Positions 16,498 to 25,927 of a stretch of DNA of 64,000 nt are shown here, one piece after another. Under the pieces are notes generated by a model that had not been told where the DNA came from, made no database searches, and was given only the letters and a program-made list of their open reading frames with translations. Each line of letters opens with the position of its first letter. The first letter of the stretch is position 1. The DNA is from Brevibacillus sp. DP1.3A. Lineage in GTDB: Bacteria; Bacillota; Bacilli; Brevibacillales; Brevibacillaceae. Both the position numbers and the translations under genes were made by a program. The DNA lies in the NCBI RefSeq assembly GCF_013284245.2, contig NZ_CP085876.1, forward strand, positions 1,499,001 to 1,563,000, given 5' to 3'.

Positions 16498-17727
16498 ATG
16501 GTATCAGCACGCACGAGAAACTGGATTTTAGCGTTACTGTTTTTGGGCTGGGCATTAGGGAACCTGGATCGATACGTCATGAACTATGCCATTTTGTCGA
16601 TCACAGAAGACTTGCAGCTTAGTGCATCATCCACGGGATTATTGCTCAGTAGCTTTTTTGCTGGTTATGCACTCATGCAAATGCCTGGAGGATGGCTGGC
16701 AGACCGATTTGGTTCCAGAAAAGTACTCATCGTTTCTGTTGTCATGTGGTCTATTTTTACGGGACTGACCGGAGCCGCTTGGTCTATGGCTTCAATGATT
16801 CTCATCCGTTTTCTGTTCGGAATCGGCGAAGGTGGCTTCCAACCAGCCAGCTCGAAGATTATCGCTACCATCTTTCCTGTCAAGGAACGCTCGCGAGCCA
16901 TGTCCGTGATGCTCTCCTCTAGTGCCATTGTTGGACTTTTCTCCCCGATTTTATCCGTTTGGATGATTCAAACCATGGGCTGGCGAACGATGTTCGTCGT
17001 CATTGGAGCTATTGGAGCCATCATTGCTTTCCTGTTCTGGCGTTATATTAAACTTCCACAAGCAGAATCTGCAACAAATACAACTGGCTCCGATCAATCA
17101 AAAACCTCAGTGGCTATGCTGTTTAAAACACCGCTGCTTTGGAGTCTGTTAATCGCTTACTTTAGCATTTATGCAGTAAACTGGGGCCTCGTAACCTGGA
17201 TGCCAACTTACTTGAGCAAGGTACGCGGACTGGATATGATTTCACTCGGCTGGCTGCAAACGATCCCAGGCTTCGCTACGTTGGTCGGTATTTATGTGAG
17301 TGGCTATGTACTGGACAAGCTGCCAAAAGGTCGCGAAAAAATTATTGGTAGTTTCTCCTGTGTGGTAGTCGCGGTCCTCTTGTACTTCATGTTTACTGCA
17401 TCGAGCGTGACGATGTTTATTACGTACCAAGCGATTGTGTCACTGTTCCTTTCCTTTGTGATCATTCTGTTGCCGTCTGTTGTCCTGAAAAATCTTCCGG
17501 CTGCCATAGCGGGAACGGGGATGGGCATCGTGAATACAGGTGGACAGCTGGCTGGCTTTATCACGCCAATGGCTATTGGTTTTATCGTAGAAGCGTTTAA
17601 CGGTTCATTTGATGCAGCGTTCTGGATGCTGATCGGCTTCGCGGTCATTTGCATTGGCGCACTACTATCATTGAACTATGAAAAAGGCGAGCTGTTGAAG
17701 CAAAACACCGACAGTGCATCCGCCTGA
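16498..17727 (+). CDS. MFS transporter, anion:cation symporter-like
   Basis: A 409-residue permease with 12 membrane segments. NLDRYVMNYAILSI in segment 1, GGWLADRFGSRK in the first loop and GIGEGGFQPASSK in segment 4 are typical of the ACS branch (organic anion importers such as hexuronate and phthalate carriers). AGAAGGAGG precedes the ATG. It is followed closely by the M20 gene, so its cargo is probably the amide or peptide that enzyme hydrolyses. Confidence 0.82.
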   Translation: MVSARTRNWILALLFLGWALGNLDRYVMNYAILSITEDLQLSASSTGLLLSSFFAGYALMQMPGGWLADRFGSRKVLIVSVVMWSIFTGLTGAAWSMASMILIRFLFGIGEGGFQPASSKIIATIFPVKERSRAMSVMLSSSAIVGLFSPILSVWMIQTMGWRTMFVVIGAIGAIIAFLFWRYIKLPQAESATNTTGSDQSKTSVAMLFKTPLLWSLLIAYFSIYAVNWGLVTWMPTYLSKVRGLDMISLGWLQTIPGFATLVGIYVSGYVLDKLPKGREKIIGSFSCVVVAVLLYFMFTASSVTMFITYQAIVSLFLSFVIILLPSVVLKNLPAAIAGTGMGIVNTGGQLAGFITPMAIGFIVEAFNGSFDAAFWMLIGFAVICIGALLSLNYEKGELLKQNTDSASA

Positions 17728-17752
17728 ACAACTAGAGAAAGGAGCGTATGAA

Positions 17753-19174
17753 ATGAACAGAACCGAGATCATTTCTGCGTTAATTGAACAAAAAAGAGAC
17801 GCGTTTATTCGCGTTAGCGATAAAATTTGGGAAACGCCAGAGATTTACTTCGAGGAGCATCGCTCTGCCGAGTACTTGTGTCAAGCGTTGGTAGCAGAGG
17901 GCTTTGAAGTGGAGAAAGGGATCGCTGGACTGGGTACAGGCTTTGTTGCCAGCTTCGGAAGCGGGAAGCCCGTCGTGGCCATCCTGGGCGAGTATGATGC
18001 GCTGGCAGGCTTGAGCCAGAAAAAAGGCGCAATCAACCATGATCCGATTGTGACTGACGGTCATGGGCATGGATGCGGACATAATCTCTTAGGTGCTGGA
18101 GCGTTGGCAGCAGCGGTTGGCATCAAGGATTACATGGAGCAAACAGGCTTTCAAGGTACAGTTCGCTACTATGGGTGCCCAGCAGAAGAAGCGGGCTCTG
18201 GAAAAGCGTATTTGGCAAGAGCCGGCGTATTTGCTGACGTAGATTTTGCACTCTCCTGGCACCCTGCGACAGCGCCAAGCATCATGAACATCAGTTCTCT
18301 TGCGAATTACTCTGTTCGTTTTCAGTTTCAAGGAAAAAGCGCGCATGCAGCCGCCGCTCCGCATTTGGGACGCAGTGCCTTGGATGCCGTGGAACTGATG
18401 AACGTAGGCGTGAACTATATGAGAGAGCATATGATTCCGGAAGCACGGGTTCACTACGCGATTACGAATACAGGCGGAATTTCGCCAAACGTTGTCCAGC
18501 CGTTTGCGGAGGTCGTATACTTGATTCGCGCTCCGAAAAAGCAGCAAGTGCAGGAACTGTATGAAAGAGTCTACAATATCGCACGGGGAGCCGCCTTGAT
18601 GACGGGAACCACCATGGAAGCAGTGTTTGAAGGTACAGCTTCTGATCTCGTGCCGAATACGGTATTAGCGAAGCTCATGCACAAAAATCTGGTTGAAGTC
18701 GGCGTGCCTACGTACGATGAAGCAGATCAGCAATATGCCAAACAAATTCAGGCAACGTTAACAGCTGAGGATATGAGAGCTTCGTTGTTCGGTTTGGATC
18801 GTGAAACAGCGAAGCAACTGAAGGACAACGCGATTGCGGATGTGATCGGACCACTTTCTACGCACGAGTTTACGCTTGCTGGGTCTACGGATGTGGGAGA
18901 TGTCAGCTGGCAAGTACCGACGATGCAATGCATGACGACATGCTGGGCACTAGGTACGCCTTTCCATACGTGGCAGGTCGTCTCGCAAGGGGCCATGCCA
19001 ATCGCACACAAAGGGATGCTGCAAGCAGGCAAAGTCATGGCTGCTACAGCGATCGAGGCAATGGAAAACCCTGCGCTGATCGAACAGGCAAAAGCCGAAT
19101 TGCAGGAACGTTTGGAAGGAGAAGAATATTTCTCGCTCATTCCTGACGATGTTCAACCACCTCAAAAAGCTTAA
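17753..19174 (+). CDS. M20 amidohydrolase, AbgB-like
   Basis: A 473-residue zinc amidohydrolase. DGHGHGCGHNLLG provides the metal-binding region and GCPAEEAGSGK the catalytic Glu pair. The order and the SWHPATAPS segment resemble AbgB, the subunit that cleaves p-aminobenzoyl-glutamate. The frame opens at a GTG inside the MFS gene (17714), but AAAGGAG at 17738-17744 directs the ATG at 17753. Substrates of such proteins include N-acyl amino acids and aminobenzoyl-glutamate; context with glutaminase favours release of Glu or Gln. Confidence 0.82.
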   Translation: MNRTEIISALIEQKRDAFIRVSDKIWETPEIYFEEHRSAEYLCQALVAEGFEVEKGIAGLGTGFVASFGSGKPVVAILGEYDALAGLSQKKGAINHDPIVTDGHGHGCGHNLLGAGALAAAVGIKDYMEQTGFQGTVRYYGCPAEEAGSGKAYLARAGVFADVDFALSWHPATAPSIMNISSLANYSVRFQFQGKSAHAAAAPHLGRSALDAVELMNVGVNYMREHMIPEARVHYAITNTGGISPNVVQPFAEVVYLIRAPKKQQVQELYERVYNIARGAALMTGTTMEAVFEGTASDLVPNTVLAKLMHKNLVEVGVPTYDEADQQYAKQIQATLTAEDMRASLFGLDRETAKQLKDNAIADVIGPLSTHEFTLAGSTDVGDVSWQVPTMQCMTTCWALGTPFHTWQVVSQGAMPIAHKGMLQAGKVMAATAIEAMENPALIEQAKAELQERLEGEEYFSLIPDDVQPPQKA

Positions 19175-20177
19175 ATCGAGGGTGAAAAGGAAGTTGGTTA
19201 GTCAAGTGGCGCAGCAAACAAGAACGATCGAAACAGACTGCTTGGAACAATGGATCGAGCAATATCGCGGGGAGTCCAGCAAGGGCAAATGCGCTGCTTA
19301 TATCCCTGCTTTGAAAGAGGCTGACCCAACACAGCTAGGGATTTGTGTGATGGGACCAGATGGACAAATCAGCAGGGGAGGCAACTACGATGCTCCTTTC
19401 ACCTTGCAAAGCATTTCCAAAGTCATCAGCTTTCTCGCAGCATGTACGCACCACGGGATTGCGAATGTATTGGAGCAGGTGGATGTAGAGCCTACGGGAG
19501 ACGCATTTGATTCGATGGTTCGGCTGGAAATGCACAAGCCGGGAAGACCTTTTAATCCGATGATCAATGCAGGAGCCATTACGGTTTCTTCCTTGTTGCA
19601 GGGGAACGGAGTCCAGGAAAAATTTCGCTTCTTTCAAGACATGGTCGAGCGCATGACAGGACGCAAGCATCAGATCAACGAGGAAGTGTATCACTCCGAG
19701 TGGCAAACGGCTAACCGCAATCGTTCCCTCGCCTACTATCTCGCAGCTACTGGCTTTTTGGCTTGTCCGGTAGAGGATGCTTTGGATGTGTACATCCGGC
19801 AATGCTCCCTGGAGGTAACGGCAGAGGACATCGCGAAAATCGGCTTGATCCTAGCGCATGATGGGTATGATCCGATAGGCAAGGAACAGCTTTTCGGCAA
19901 AGAGCTGGCTCGCGTAATCAAAGCACTGATGGTTACATGCGGCATGTACAACGCTTCCGGTAATTTCGCTGCTTTTGTGGGCGTGCCAGCGAAAAGCGGC
20001 GTGTCAGGAGGTATTATGGCTGCCGTCCCTCCGCGTGGGCGCTCTGGGGAGCTGCCTTTTGCTGGCGGCTGCGGAATCGGTGTGTATGGTCCTGCTATTG
20101 ACCAGTACGGAAATAGCGTAGCTGGGGTAGCACTGCTCAAGCATATGGCAAGTGCGTGGGATTTGACGATCTATTAA
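19149..20177 (+). CDS. glsA: Glutaminase (GlsA, YbgJ family)
   Basis: Hydrolyses glutamine to glutamate and ammonia. It belongs to the serine-dependent beta-lactamase-fold glutaminases: SISK (Ser88-Lys91), NPMINAGAI, CGMYNASGNFA and VPAKSGVSGG are all present. The ATG at 19149 overlaps the M20 gene by 26 bases and has no clear ribosome site, so translation may be coupled. A later TTG (19194) or GTG (19206) with AAGGAAG upstream would give the more usual length of about 323 residues. A terminator follows. Confidence 0.93.
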   Translation: MFNHLKKLKSRVKRKLVSQVAQQTRTIETDCLEQWIEQYRGESSKGKCAAYIPALKEADPTQLGICVMGPDGQISRGGNYDAPFTLQSISKVISFLAACTHHGIANVLEQVDVEPTGDAFDSMVRLEMHKPGRPFNPMINAGAITVSSLLQGNGVQEKFRFFQDMVERMTGRKHQINEEVYHSEWQTANRNRSLAYYLAATGFLACPVEDALDVYIRQCSLEVTAEDIAKIGLILAHDGYDPIGKEQLFGKELARVIKALMVTCGMYNASGNFAAFVGVPAKSGVSGGIMAAVPPRGRSGELPFAGGCGIGVYGPAIDQYGNSVAGVALLKHMASAWDLTIY

Positions 20178-20233
20178 AAAGAAATGGCTAGAGATCACAG
20201 ATCATGTCTGGATCTTTAGCCATTTCTTTTACA
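20178..20233. terminator. Bidirectional terminator after glsA
   Basis: AAAGAAATGGCTA and TAGCCATTTCTTT form a 13-bp stem that begins right after the stop codon. A runs on the left and T runs on the right. Confidence 0.8.
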
Positions 20234-20308
20234 TTCCTTTTCACAGCGAATCACCTCGTTTCTTGATTTTACCAAAGGGAAACATCCGCATACAGCTGCT
20301 GGCTTTCA

Positions 20309-20337
20309 TTGGCAAAAAAAAGAACCTGTGACATACT
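20309..20337 (+). promoter_or_regulatory. Promoter of the sugar kinase operon
   Basis: TTGGCA (20309-20314) and CATACT (20332-20337) are spaced by 17 bases, and the start codon is 31 bases further on. Confidence 0.5.
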
Positions 20338-20368
20338 GGAACTATCACGGTCATCGGGGGAAATCAAC

Positions 20369-21334
20369 ATGATAGAAGTGGTTGCATGTGGCGAGTTATT
20401 GATTGATTTTACACCTGTACAGCAGAAGGAAAAGCCGGACAGCGCTGCATTTGAGCAAAACCCTGGAGGAGCGCCTGCCAATGTACTTGCCGCTCTGTCG
20501 CGCTTTGGGAAGCGGACTTCCTTTATCGGTGCGGTGGGAAACGATGTGTTTGGGCGTTTTTTGCAACAGACCTTGATCAGACAGAATATTGGCACAGAAG
20601 GGCTCGTACTCACGGAGGAAGCGCCTACGACGTTGGCTTTTGTCCATCTCGATGAGACAGGCGATCGTTCTTTTCACTTTTACCGCAATCCGGGTGCAGA
20701 CATGATGCTGCGGGAACAAGACGTGAACGAGGCGCTAATTGCACAGGCAGACATTTTTCATTTCGGTACGTTGTCCTTGACGCATGAGCCAGCCAGATCA
20801 GCAACCTGGAAAGCCGTCGAGTACGCGAAAAAGCATAAGCGACTCCTTTCCTTTGACCCGAATATTCGAGCGTCCTTATGGGGGGATCTGGAGGAAGCGA
20901 AGGCTATGGCTCTCAAAGGAATGGCGCAGGCTGATATCGTCAAGCTGTCAGAGGAAGAGCTGGCTTTTCTCATGGGGAGCGAGGATGTTGTGGAAGCGAC
21001 AGCGTGGATGCTTGCGCAATATGATCTGCAAGCTGTTTTTGTCACGTTGGGGGAAGAGGGGTGTTTTTACCGCACACAAAATCATTTCGGTACAGTCGAT
21101 GGATTTCCAGTAACCGCGATCGATACGACTGGAGCGGGAGACGCGTTTGTGGGCGCGCTGCTCTATCAACTTCTTGAGGCGGGGGAAAGTATGCTGGATA
21201 TCCCACAAGCCACGTTAGAGGACATGGTGCGCTTTGCTAATTCCGCAGGTGCGCTCACGACAACGAGATCAGGTGCCATTCCCGCCATGCCTACACTGTC
21301 TGAGGTCAAAAGCTTCATGGAAGCAGCACGGTAG
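20369..21334 (+). CDS. PfkB-family sugar kinase (fructokinase-like)
   Basis: A ribokinase-fold sugar kinase of 321 residues. The GGAPANVLAALSRFG segment binds sugar and the PfkB signature DTTGAGDAFVGALL, with the catalytic Asp, is near residue 250. The frame opens at 20309, but GGGGGAAA before the ATG at 20369 and the family start VVACGELLIDF support the later one. Fructokinase is the most likely name; other ketose or nucleoside substrates are possible. AEC and GNAT genes follow 12 and 15 bases apart. Confidence 0.85.
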   Translation: MIEVVACGELLIDFTPVQQKEKPDSAAFEQNPGGAPANVLAALSRFGKRTSFIGAVGNDVFGRFLQQTLIRQNIGTEGLVLTEEAPTTLAFVHLDETGDRSFHFYRNPGADMMLREQDVNEALIAQADIFHFGTLSLTHEPARSATWKAVEYAKKHKRLLSFDPNIRASLWGDLEEAKAMALKGMAQADIVKLSEEELAFLMGSEDVVEATAWMLAQYDLQAVFVTLGEEGCFYRTQNHFGTVDGFPVTAIDTTGAGDAFVGALLYQLLEAGESMLDIPQATLEDMVRFANSAGALTTTRSGAIPAMPTLSEVKSFMEAAR

Positions 21335-21346
21335 GAGGGAAGAATC

Positions 21347-22240
21347 ATGATTTTTGTGGAAGTCATCCTGCCTGTCCTGCTCATTTTTCTTAGCGGATAT
21401 ATTTTGCAGCGCATTTTCAAAATGGACTTGAAGCCGATCTCTTCCCTGGCGATTTACATTTTGTCGACGGCGCTCGTCTTTCGTACCTTTTACAAAACAC
21501 AGCTCGACTTGCAATTATTTTATATCGTTGTGATTTCGCTGCTCTTGCTGGCTGCTCTCGTTGTGATCACGCAGTTGACGGCACGATTGTTCAAATACGA
21601 CAAACAACAGGAAAGCGCACTGATGCTCGCGACCGCCTTCATGAACAGTGGCAACTACGGGACGCCGATTATTTTGTTTGCCTTCGGAGAGGCTGGCTTT
21701 ACGTATGCGGTGCAAATCATGGTTTTCCACTCGATCATGATGGGTGTATTCGGCGTGTATTTTGCCTCCCGAGGCGGGAATGGGATGGGGACGGCCATCA
21801 AGGCGATCTTCAAGCAGCCGTCCAATTACGCTGTGGTTCTCGCGATTTTGCTACAACAGCTGCAAATCGTCATCCCGCAAAGCTATTACCAGGCGATTGA
21901 TCTCGTTGCACAGGCGGCGATTCCGGTTGTGATGCTCATCTTGGGCATGCAGCTCGCCAATGTATCTACCAAAGCGCTAGAGTGGCAGGGACTCAGTGCT
22001 GCGAGTGTCATTCGGTTGGTGGCGTCACCACTTTTGGCGTACCTCATCTGTCTGTTTTTCCCGATTGATCCGCTTCTGCAAAAGGTGTTGGTCGTTCTGG
22101 CAGCCATGCCTTCTGCCGCAACGACTGCGATCTATGCGATCCAATTCAACATGCGACCACAATTCGTCTCCAGCAGCGTGTTGGTTACGACGCTTATCAG
22201 TATAGGTACATTAACGTTTTTGCTGAACATTTTGCACTAA
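21347..22240 (+). CDS. AEC family transporter (auxin efflux carrier type)
   Basis: A 297-residue membrane protein with about ten segments. FMNSGNYGTPI in segment 4 is the signature of the AEC family, and VMLILGMQLAN lies in the second half. Bacterial members carry dicarboxylates such as malate and malonate, or are uncharacterised. GGAGGGAAG precedes the ATG. It is cotranscribed with the PfkB kinase, but this does not reveal the cargo. Confidence 0.82.
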   Translation: MIFVEVILPVLLIFLSGYILQRIFKMDLKPISSLAIYILSTALVFRTFYKTQLDLQLFYIVVISLLLLAALVVITQLTARLFKYDKQQESALMLATAFMNSGNYGTPIILFAFGEAGFTYAVQIMVFHSIMMGVFGVYFASRGGNGMGTAIKAIFKQPSNYAVVLAILLQQLQIVIPQSYYQAIDLVAQAAIPVVMLILGMQLANVSTKALEWQGLSAASVIRLVASPLLAYLICLFFPIDPLLQKVLVVLAAMPSAATTAIYAIQFNMRPQFVSSSVLVTTLISIGTLTFLLNILH

Positions 22241-22255
22241 TGAGGAGGAATAAAC

Positions 22256-23029
22256 TTGCGCAAACAAGAGTTACTACGACTGTACGATCAAGAGATGAGA
22301 GTGGAGGTAACCTATCCGCATGTTCGACGAGAAGAGACTGAGCATATTGTTCGCCACGTCTCTCTCTCTGATGAGCCAGGGACAGTCTTGTTTTCCCGAC
22401 TGTCTGAGGCAAATGCAGAGGAATTGATCGCACGAGAAATTGAGTATTTCTCAAGCATTCAACAGTCTTTTGAATGGAAGCTGTTTGATTATGACCAACC
22501 CGCAAATCTGCTCGAACGGTTGCAGGCGTATGGTTTTACAGTAGGAGAGGAAGAAGCACTGTTGGTCATGGATGTGGCGCAAGCAGAGGACATACGCAGT
22601 CGGAGCATTCCTCCCGAGATTCGCCAAATTACCACTCTGGCAGGGATCGATGACATCATGCAGTTGGAAGAGCTGGTATGGGGCAGTGCGAATCCGGAGT
22701 TGGCTGCGAGATTGAAAAAGGATTTGGCCGAAGATCCAGAGAATTTTCTCGTGTATGCGGCATACAGTGGCGATCAGGCGGTGAGCGCAGCGTGGATGTA
22801 TCTGCATGAGGGGACGTCCTTTGGCAGTCTGTGGGGAGGCTCCACGTTACCTGCTTACCGGAATAAAGGCTACTATACGGCACTTGTAGCGATACGGGTA
22901 CAAGTAGCGCACGAGCGTGGGTATCCGCTTTTAATGGTCGATGCGAGTCCGATGAGTCGACCGATTTTGGAGAAAAAAGGCTTTGAATTTCTCGCCTATA
23001 CTTATCCATGTTTTTTTGAGTATAAATAG
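22256..23029 (+). CDS. GNAT N-acetyltransferase
   Basis: A 257-residue protein that starts with TTG, supported by GAGGAGG seven bases upstream. The C-terminal half holds a GNAT fold with the acetyl-CoA loop YRNKGYYTAL and the closing ILEKKGFEFLAYTY. The N-terminal half has no recognised motif. It is the third gene of the kinase-AEC operon and is closed by a terminator. Confidence 0.78.
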   Translation: MRKQELLRLYDQEMRVEVTYPHVRREETEHIVRHVSLSDEPGTVLFSRLSEANAEELIAREIEYFSSIQQSFEWKLFDYDQPANLLERLQAYGFTVGEEEALLVMDVAQAEDIRSRSIPPEIRQITTLAGIDDIMQLEELVWGSANPELAARLKKDLAEDPENFLVYAAYSGDQAVSAAWMYLHEGTSFGSLWGGSTLPAYRNKGYYTALVAIRVQVAHERGYPLLMVDASPMSRPILEKKGFEFLAYTYPCFFEYK

Positions 23030-23043
23030 TATCGTGGAAAAAG

Positions 23044-23075
23044 AAGCTGCCCATTGCTCTGAGGGGCAGCTTTTG
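23044..23075 (+). terminator. Terminator after the GNAT gene
   Basis: AAGCTGCCC and GGGCAGCTT pair around 11 bases and are followed by TT. Confidence 0.75.
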
Positions 23076-23107
23076 TAGTTGCAGATAGTCGCCTGTGTAA
23101 CTATTAT

Positions 23108-23122
23108 GAGAATAAGAATCAT
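23108..23122. promoter_or_regulatory. Fur box upstream of the AraC-type regulator
   Basis: TGAGAATAAGAATCA matches the 7-1-7 Fur consensus TGATAATNATTATCA except at three positions. It lies 42 bases before the regulator start, in the expected promoter zone. Confidence 0.6.
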
Positions 23123-23163
23123 TTGCAAGATTATCCTACATATGGTTAGGCAGGGAGAAGGTC

Positions 23164-24147
23164 ATGGATCAAGCATCTGTACATTCCATATACGATAGCT
23201 ATATCAATGCATTGCCCTCAACAAAAAGTGATCGCATAGTGTCCGAAGCGAATCGGTATACACTGACGAATAATGATGGTTACTTTCGGAGACTGACTCC
23301 TCGACCGGGATTGGAGCTGGTCGAATCCAGCTACTCCCTTCAGGAAAACCGGGTCATGGATTTACAGTCCCAGGCAGCCATGGTTGAGCTCAGCTTTTGC
23401 TTGGAGGGGAGTGGGGAGTTCGTTGTTTCGGGAAGTCAGCACGAGTTTTTGCCTGGGAGCTGCTCCCTTCAATTGATGAAAGACTTTCATGCACATTTTA
23501 TGTACCGGGCGGACGTTCCTCATCGATCTGTCGGGATCGGTATTTCCGTGGAGCAATTTAATGATTGGGTGGCGGAAAGCGATGTGGGAGCAGCGTATTC
23601 GTTTCAAGGGCTGCTTGGCAATCAGGCCTATCGTCTGTTTCGGATGCCGTTGCAATCGAATATGGCTCGGATGCTCCAGCAGTTGAACGATTTTTCATCC
23701 TCTCATCTGAAGCTGCGGAGATTGCATACGGAAGGCAAGATTCTGGAGATTGTATCGTCGGCGCTGGATACGTTTTTGTTCGAGCGGGAAGAGAATCGAC
23801 CGAGGTCACAGTTATCTCGGAGTGATCGGGAAAAGATTCACAACGCCCGTGACATTCTACTCGAAAATATGGAGTCCCCGCCTTCTCTGCTCGAACTGGC
23901 ACGTATGGCACAGCTCAATGAATACAAGCTGAAGATCGGCTTCAAAGAAGAGTTCGGGACGAGTGTTTTTGCCTATTTGCGGGAAAAGCGATTGGAAAAA
24001 GCGCTTGGATTGTTGCGGGAGGGCAATCTGAATGTCAGTGAGGTTGCACTCATCGTGGGATTCTCCAACTTCAGTCATTTCTCTGAGGCGTTTCGCAAGC
24101 AGTACGGACTCAATCCTTCCGAAGTGAAGCGGGGGAGATTTTGCTAA
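23164..24147 (+). CDS. AraC-family regulator, PchR-like
   Basis: A 327-residue regulator with a long N-terminal sensing domain and a C-terminal AraC double helix-turn-helix (about 225-325). The stretch LSRSDREKIHNARDILLENM, then YKLKIGFKEEFG and VALIVGFSNFSHFSEAFRK, is characteristic of PchR-type regulators, which sense a siderophore-iron complex inside the cell. The Fur box fits iron control. No siderophore transport gene is adjacent on this side, so the target is unclear. Confidence 0.82.
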   Translation: MDQASVHSIYDSYINALPSTKSDRIVSEANRYTLTNNDGYFRRLTPRPGLELVESSYSLQENRVMDLQSQAAMVELSFCLEGSGEFVVSGSQHEFLPGSCSLQLMKDFHAHFMYRADVPHRSVGIGISVEQFNDWVAESDVGAAYSFQGLLGNQAYRLFRMPLQSNMARMLQQLNDFSSSHLKLRRLHTEGKILEIVSSALDTFLFEREENRPRSQLSRSDREKIHNARDILLENMESPPSLLELARMAQLNEYKLKIGFKEEFGTSVFAYLREKRLEKALGLLREGNLNVSEVALIVGFSNFSHFSEAFRKQYGLNPSEVKRGRFC

Positions 24148-24160
24148 TTTTACAATCTGG

Positions 24161-24195
24161 AACGGATACCTTTGCCTAAGGGGTATCCGTTTTTC
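24161..24195 (+). terminator. Terminator after the PchR-like gene
   Basis: AACGGATACC and GGTATCCGTT pair perfectly around 11 bases and are followed by TTT. Confidence 0.85.
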
Positions 24196-24245
24196 CTGTA
24201 ACAAAAAGGAAGCGAGTAGCCGACATAGGAAGGAAGGGGGCTATT

Positions 24246-25457
24246 ATGAAAATACATCATACGATTGTCGCTTTGGCACTGGGTGTTAGTCTCGCATTTC
24301 CCATAGGGGCAGCCACAGCCGCACAGAGCATGAGCAGTGAACAAACAACGCCGATTACAGTCTTAGAAGATGGGGTACCGAAGAAGCTGAAGATGCGAGG
24401 AGCAGATCGATTCGAGATCGCATGGCGCTATGATGGGGGACAAGAGTACTTCTCCGAGGTCGTCGATGAGGATACGGGTACGATGTATTTGCTTTCGGAA
24501 AACGGTGTGCTCCATGCGCTGAATCCGAATGGAAAAGTTATTTGGCAAAGTGATCTTGGACTTGACTGGGCCCATGACTTTAAGTTAGGCAAAGACGGCT
24601 CACTGTACGTACTGGACCATAACTGGTTCGATTTCAAAGACGGCATGCCTGCCTGGATACTTGCTGTAGACAAGGCTGGAAAGGATCGCTGGATAATGGA
24701 GCTACCGCATATGTACAGCTACGATACGGTCTTTGATGTGTCAGCAGAAGGGACCATGTTCATGCTGACGGATAGAGGGGTTGCGGCAGTCGATCAGGAA
24801 GCGAATCTAGTCTGGGCAAACGATCAGGTAGTCAACTATGACTTTGATTCTTATCTATCACATGGCGTGATAGGGATGACCTGGATCGAATCGCTTAAAA
24901 CATTGCTAGTCGAACAGAGTGACAACAAGCTGTCTGCTATCGATCAGAATGGGAAAATCAAGTGGCTGCGGGAAAACGTTCAGCCGGGGAGAATATACGT
25001 TTCAGAAGATGGCATGGTGTACACCTTGGGAGAAAAAGGGCTGACATTCATTCATGCTTCTGATGGTAAAGACCGTGCAGAAGCACCAGTGGATGCTGTT
25101 ACACTCAACAAAGTCGGTATTCCTCATGATGGCAAGGGGAATTTTTATCGTGAATACAACGATTATACGATATGGAAAGTAGATCGCACAGGCAAAAAGC
25201 TTTGGAGCTACAATCGTCCGAAGGGACAAACAGGAACGTTATCCAGTGAACTCGTGTCTGATGCGCAGGGGAATGTCTTTTTTTCCGATACGGGTGGGAA
25301 TATTTTCTCGTTAGATCCTAACGGCAAGGAACGCTATATCGTTATCCGAAATGACAAGATGTTTACGTATACGCACATTTGGACAGGCCCTGATGGGGTA
25401 TTGTATGCGAGTGCGGATGGAATGGGCATAATAGCGATCGCACCAAAAGGCAAGTAA
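24246..25457 (+). CDS. Secreted PQQ-like beta-propeller protein
   Basis: A 403-residue exported protein with a signal peptide ending near AATAA (residue 27). The rest is built of short blade-like repeats such as VLHALNPNGKVIW, LSAIDQNGKIKW and IFSLDPNGKE, in which a strand ends with an NGK turn and a Trp or Arg. This is the pattern of YncE/PQQ-like beta-propellers, without cofactor residues that can be identified. It is a single-gene unit, and its function is unknown. Confidence 0.72.
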   Translation: MKIHHTIVALALGVSLAFPIGAATAAQSMSSEQTTPITVLEDGVPKKLKMRGADRFEIAWRYDGGQEYFSEVVDEDTGTMYLLSENGVLHALNPNGKVIWQSDLGLDWAHDFKLGKDGSLYVLDHNWFDFKDGMPAWILAVDKAGKDRWIMELPHMYSYDTVFDVSAEGTMFMLTDRGVAAVDQEANLVWANDQVVNYDFDSYLSHGVIGMTWIESLKTLLVEQSDNKLSAIDQNGKIKWLRENVQPGRIYVSEDGMVYTLGEKGLTFIHASDGKDRAEAPVDAVTLNKVGIPHDGKGNFYREYNDYTIWKVDRTGKKLWSYNRPKGQTGTLSSELVSDAQGNVFFSDTGGNIFSLDPNGKERYIVIRNDKMFTYTHIWTGPDGVLYASADGMGIIAIAPKGK

Positions 25458-25558
25458 CTTCTATGATCCACGAATACGTTCATTGTACAGCACAACCTAG
25501 CGATTCATCGATCACGTATAGTAGAATGATACAAAAAAGGGAACAGAAGGTGTAAACA

Positions 25559-25834
25559 ATGTGCCGAAACATCAAAACCTTGTTCAACTTCGACCCACCC
25601 GCGACAGAAGATGAGATTGAAGCAGCAGCTCTGCAATTCGTGCGAAAGCTCTCGGGCTTCAACACGCCTTCGAAGGCCAATGAAGAGGCTTTTCACCGGG
25701 CTGTCCAAGAGGTCTCCGATGTTGCGAAAAATCTCTTAGATTCGCTGGTGACGAATGCAGAGCCACGCAATCGGGAAGTCGAAATCGAGCGTGCTCGCGC
25801 GAGAAACGCCAAACGGTTTGGCACGACAGAGTAG
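25559..25834 (+). CDS. DUF2277 family protein
   Basis: A 91-residue cytosolic protein that begins MCRNIKTLFNFDPPATEDEI, the invariant start of DUF2277, and ends in a basic helix rich in Arg and Glu. The Cys2-Arg3 pair is conserved in the family. GAAGGTG precedes the ATG. The function is unknown. A terminator follows. Confidence 0.85.
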   Translation: MCRNIKTLFNFDPPATEDEIEAAALQFVRKLSGFNTPSKANEEAFHRAVQEVSDVAKNLLDSLVTNAEPRNREVEIERARARNAKRFGTTE

Positions 25835-25865
25835 TGAGACGATAAAGACAAGAAGTCTATTTGAG

Positions 25866-25896
25866 GGGCAGTCCGTTAAGGCAACTGCCCATTTTT
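25866..25896 (+). terminator. Terminator after the DUF2277 gene
   Basis: GGGCAGT and ACTGCCC pair around 11 bases, followed by A and five T. Confidence 0.82.
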
Positions 25897-25927
25897 ATTT
25901 TGCGAGAAATGAATACGAGGTGAGCCT

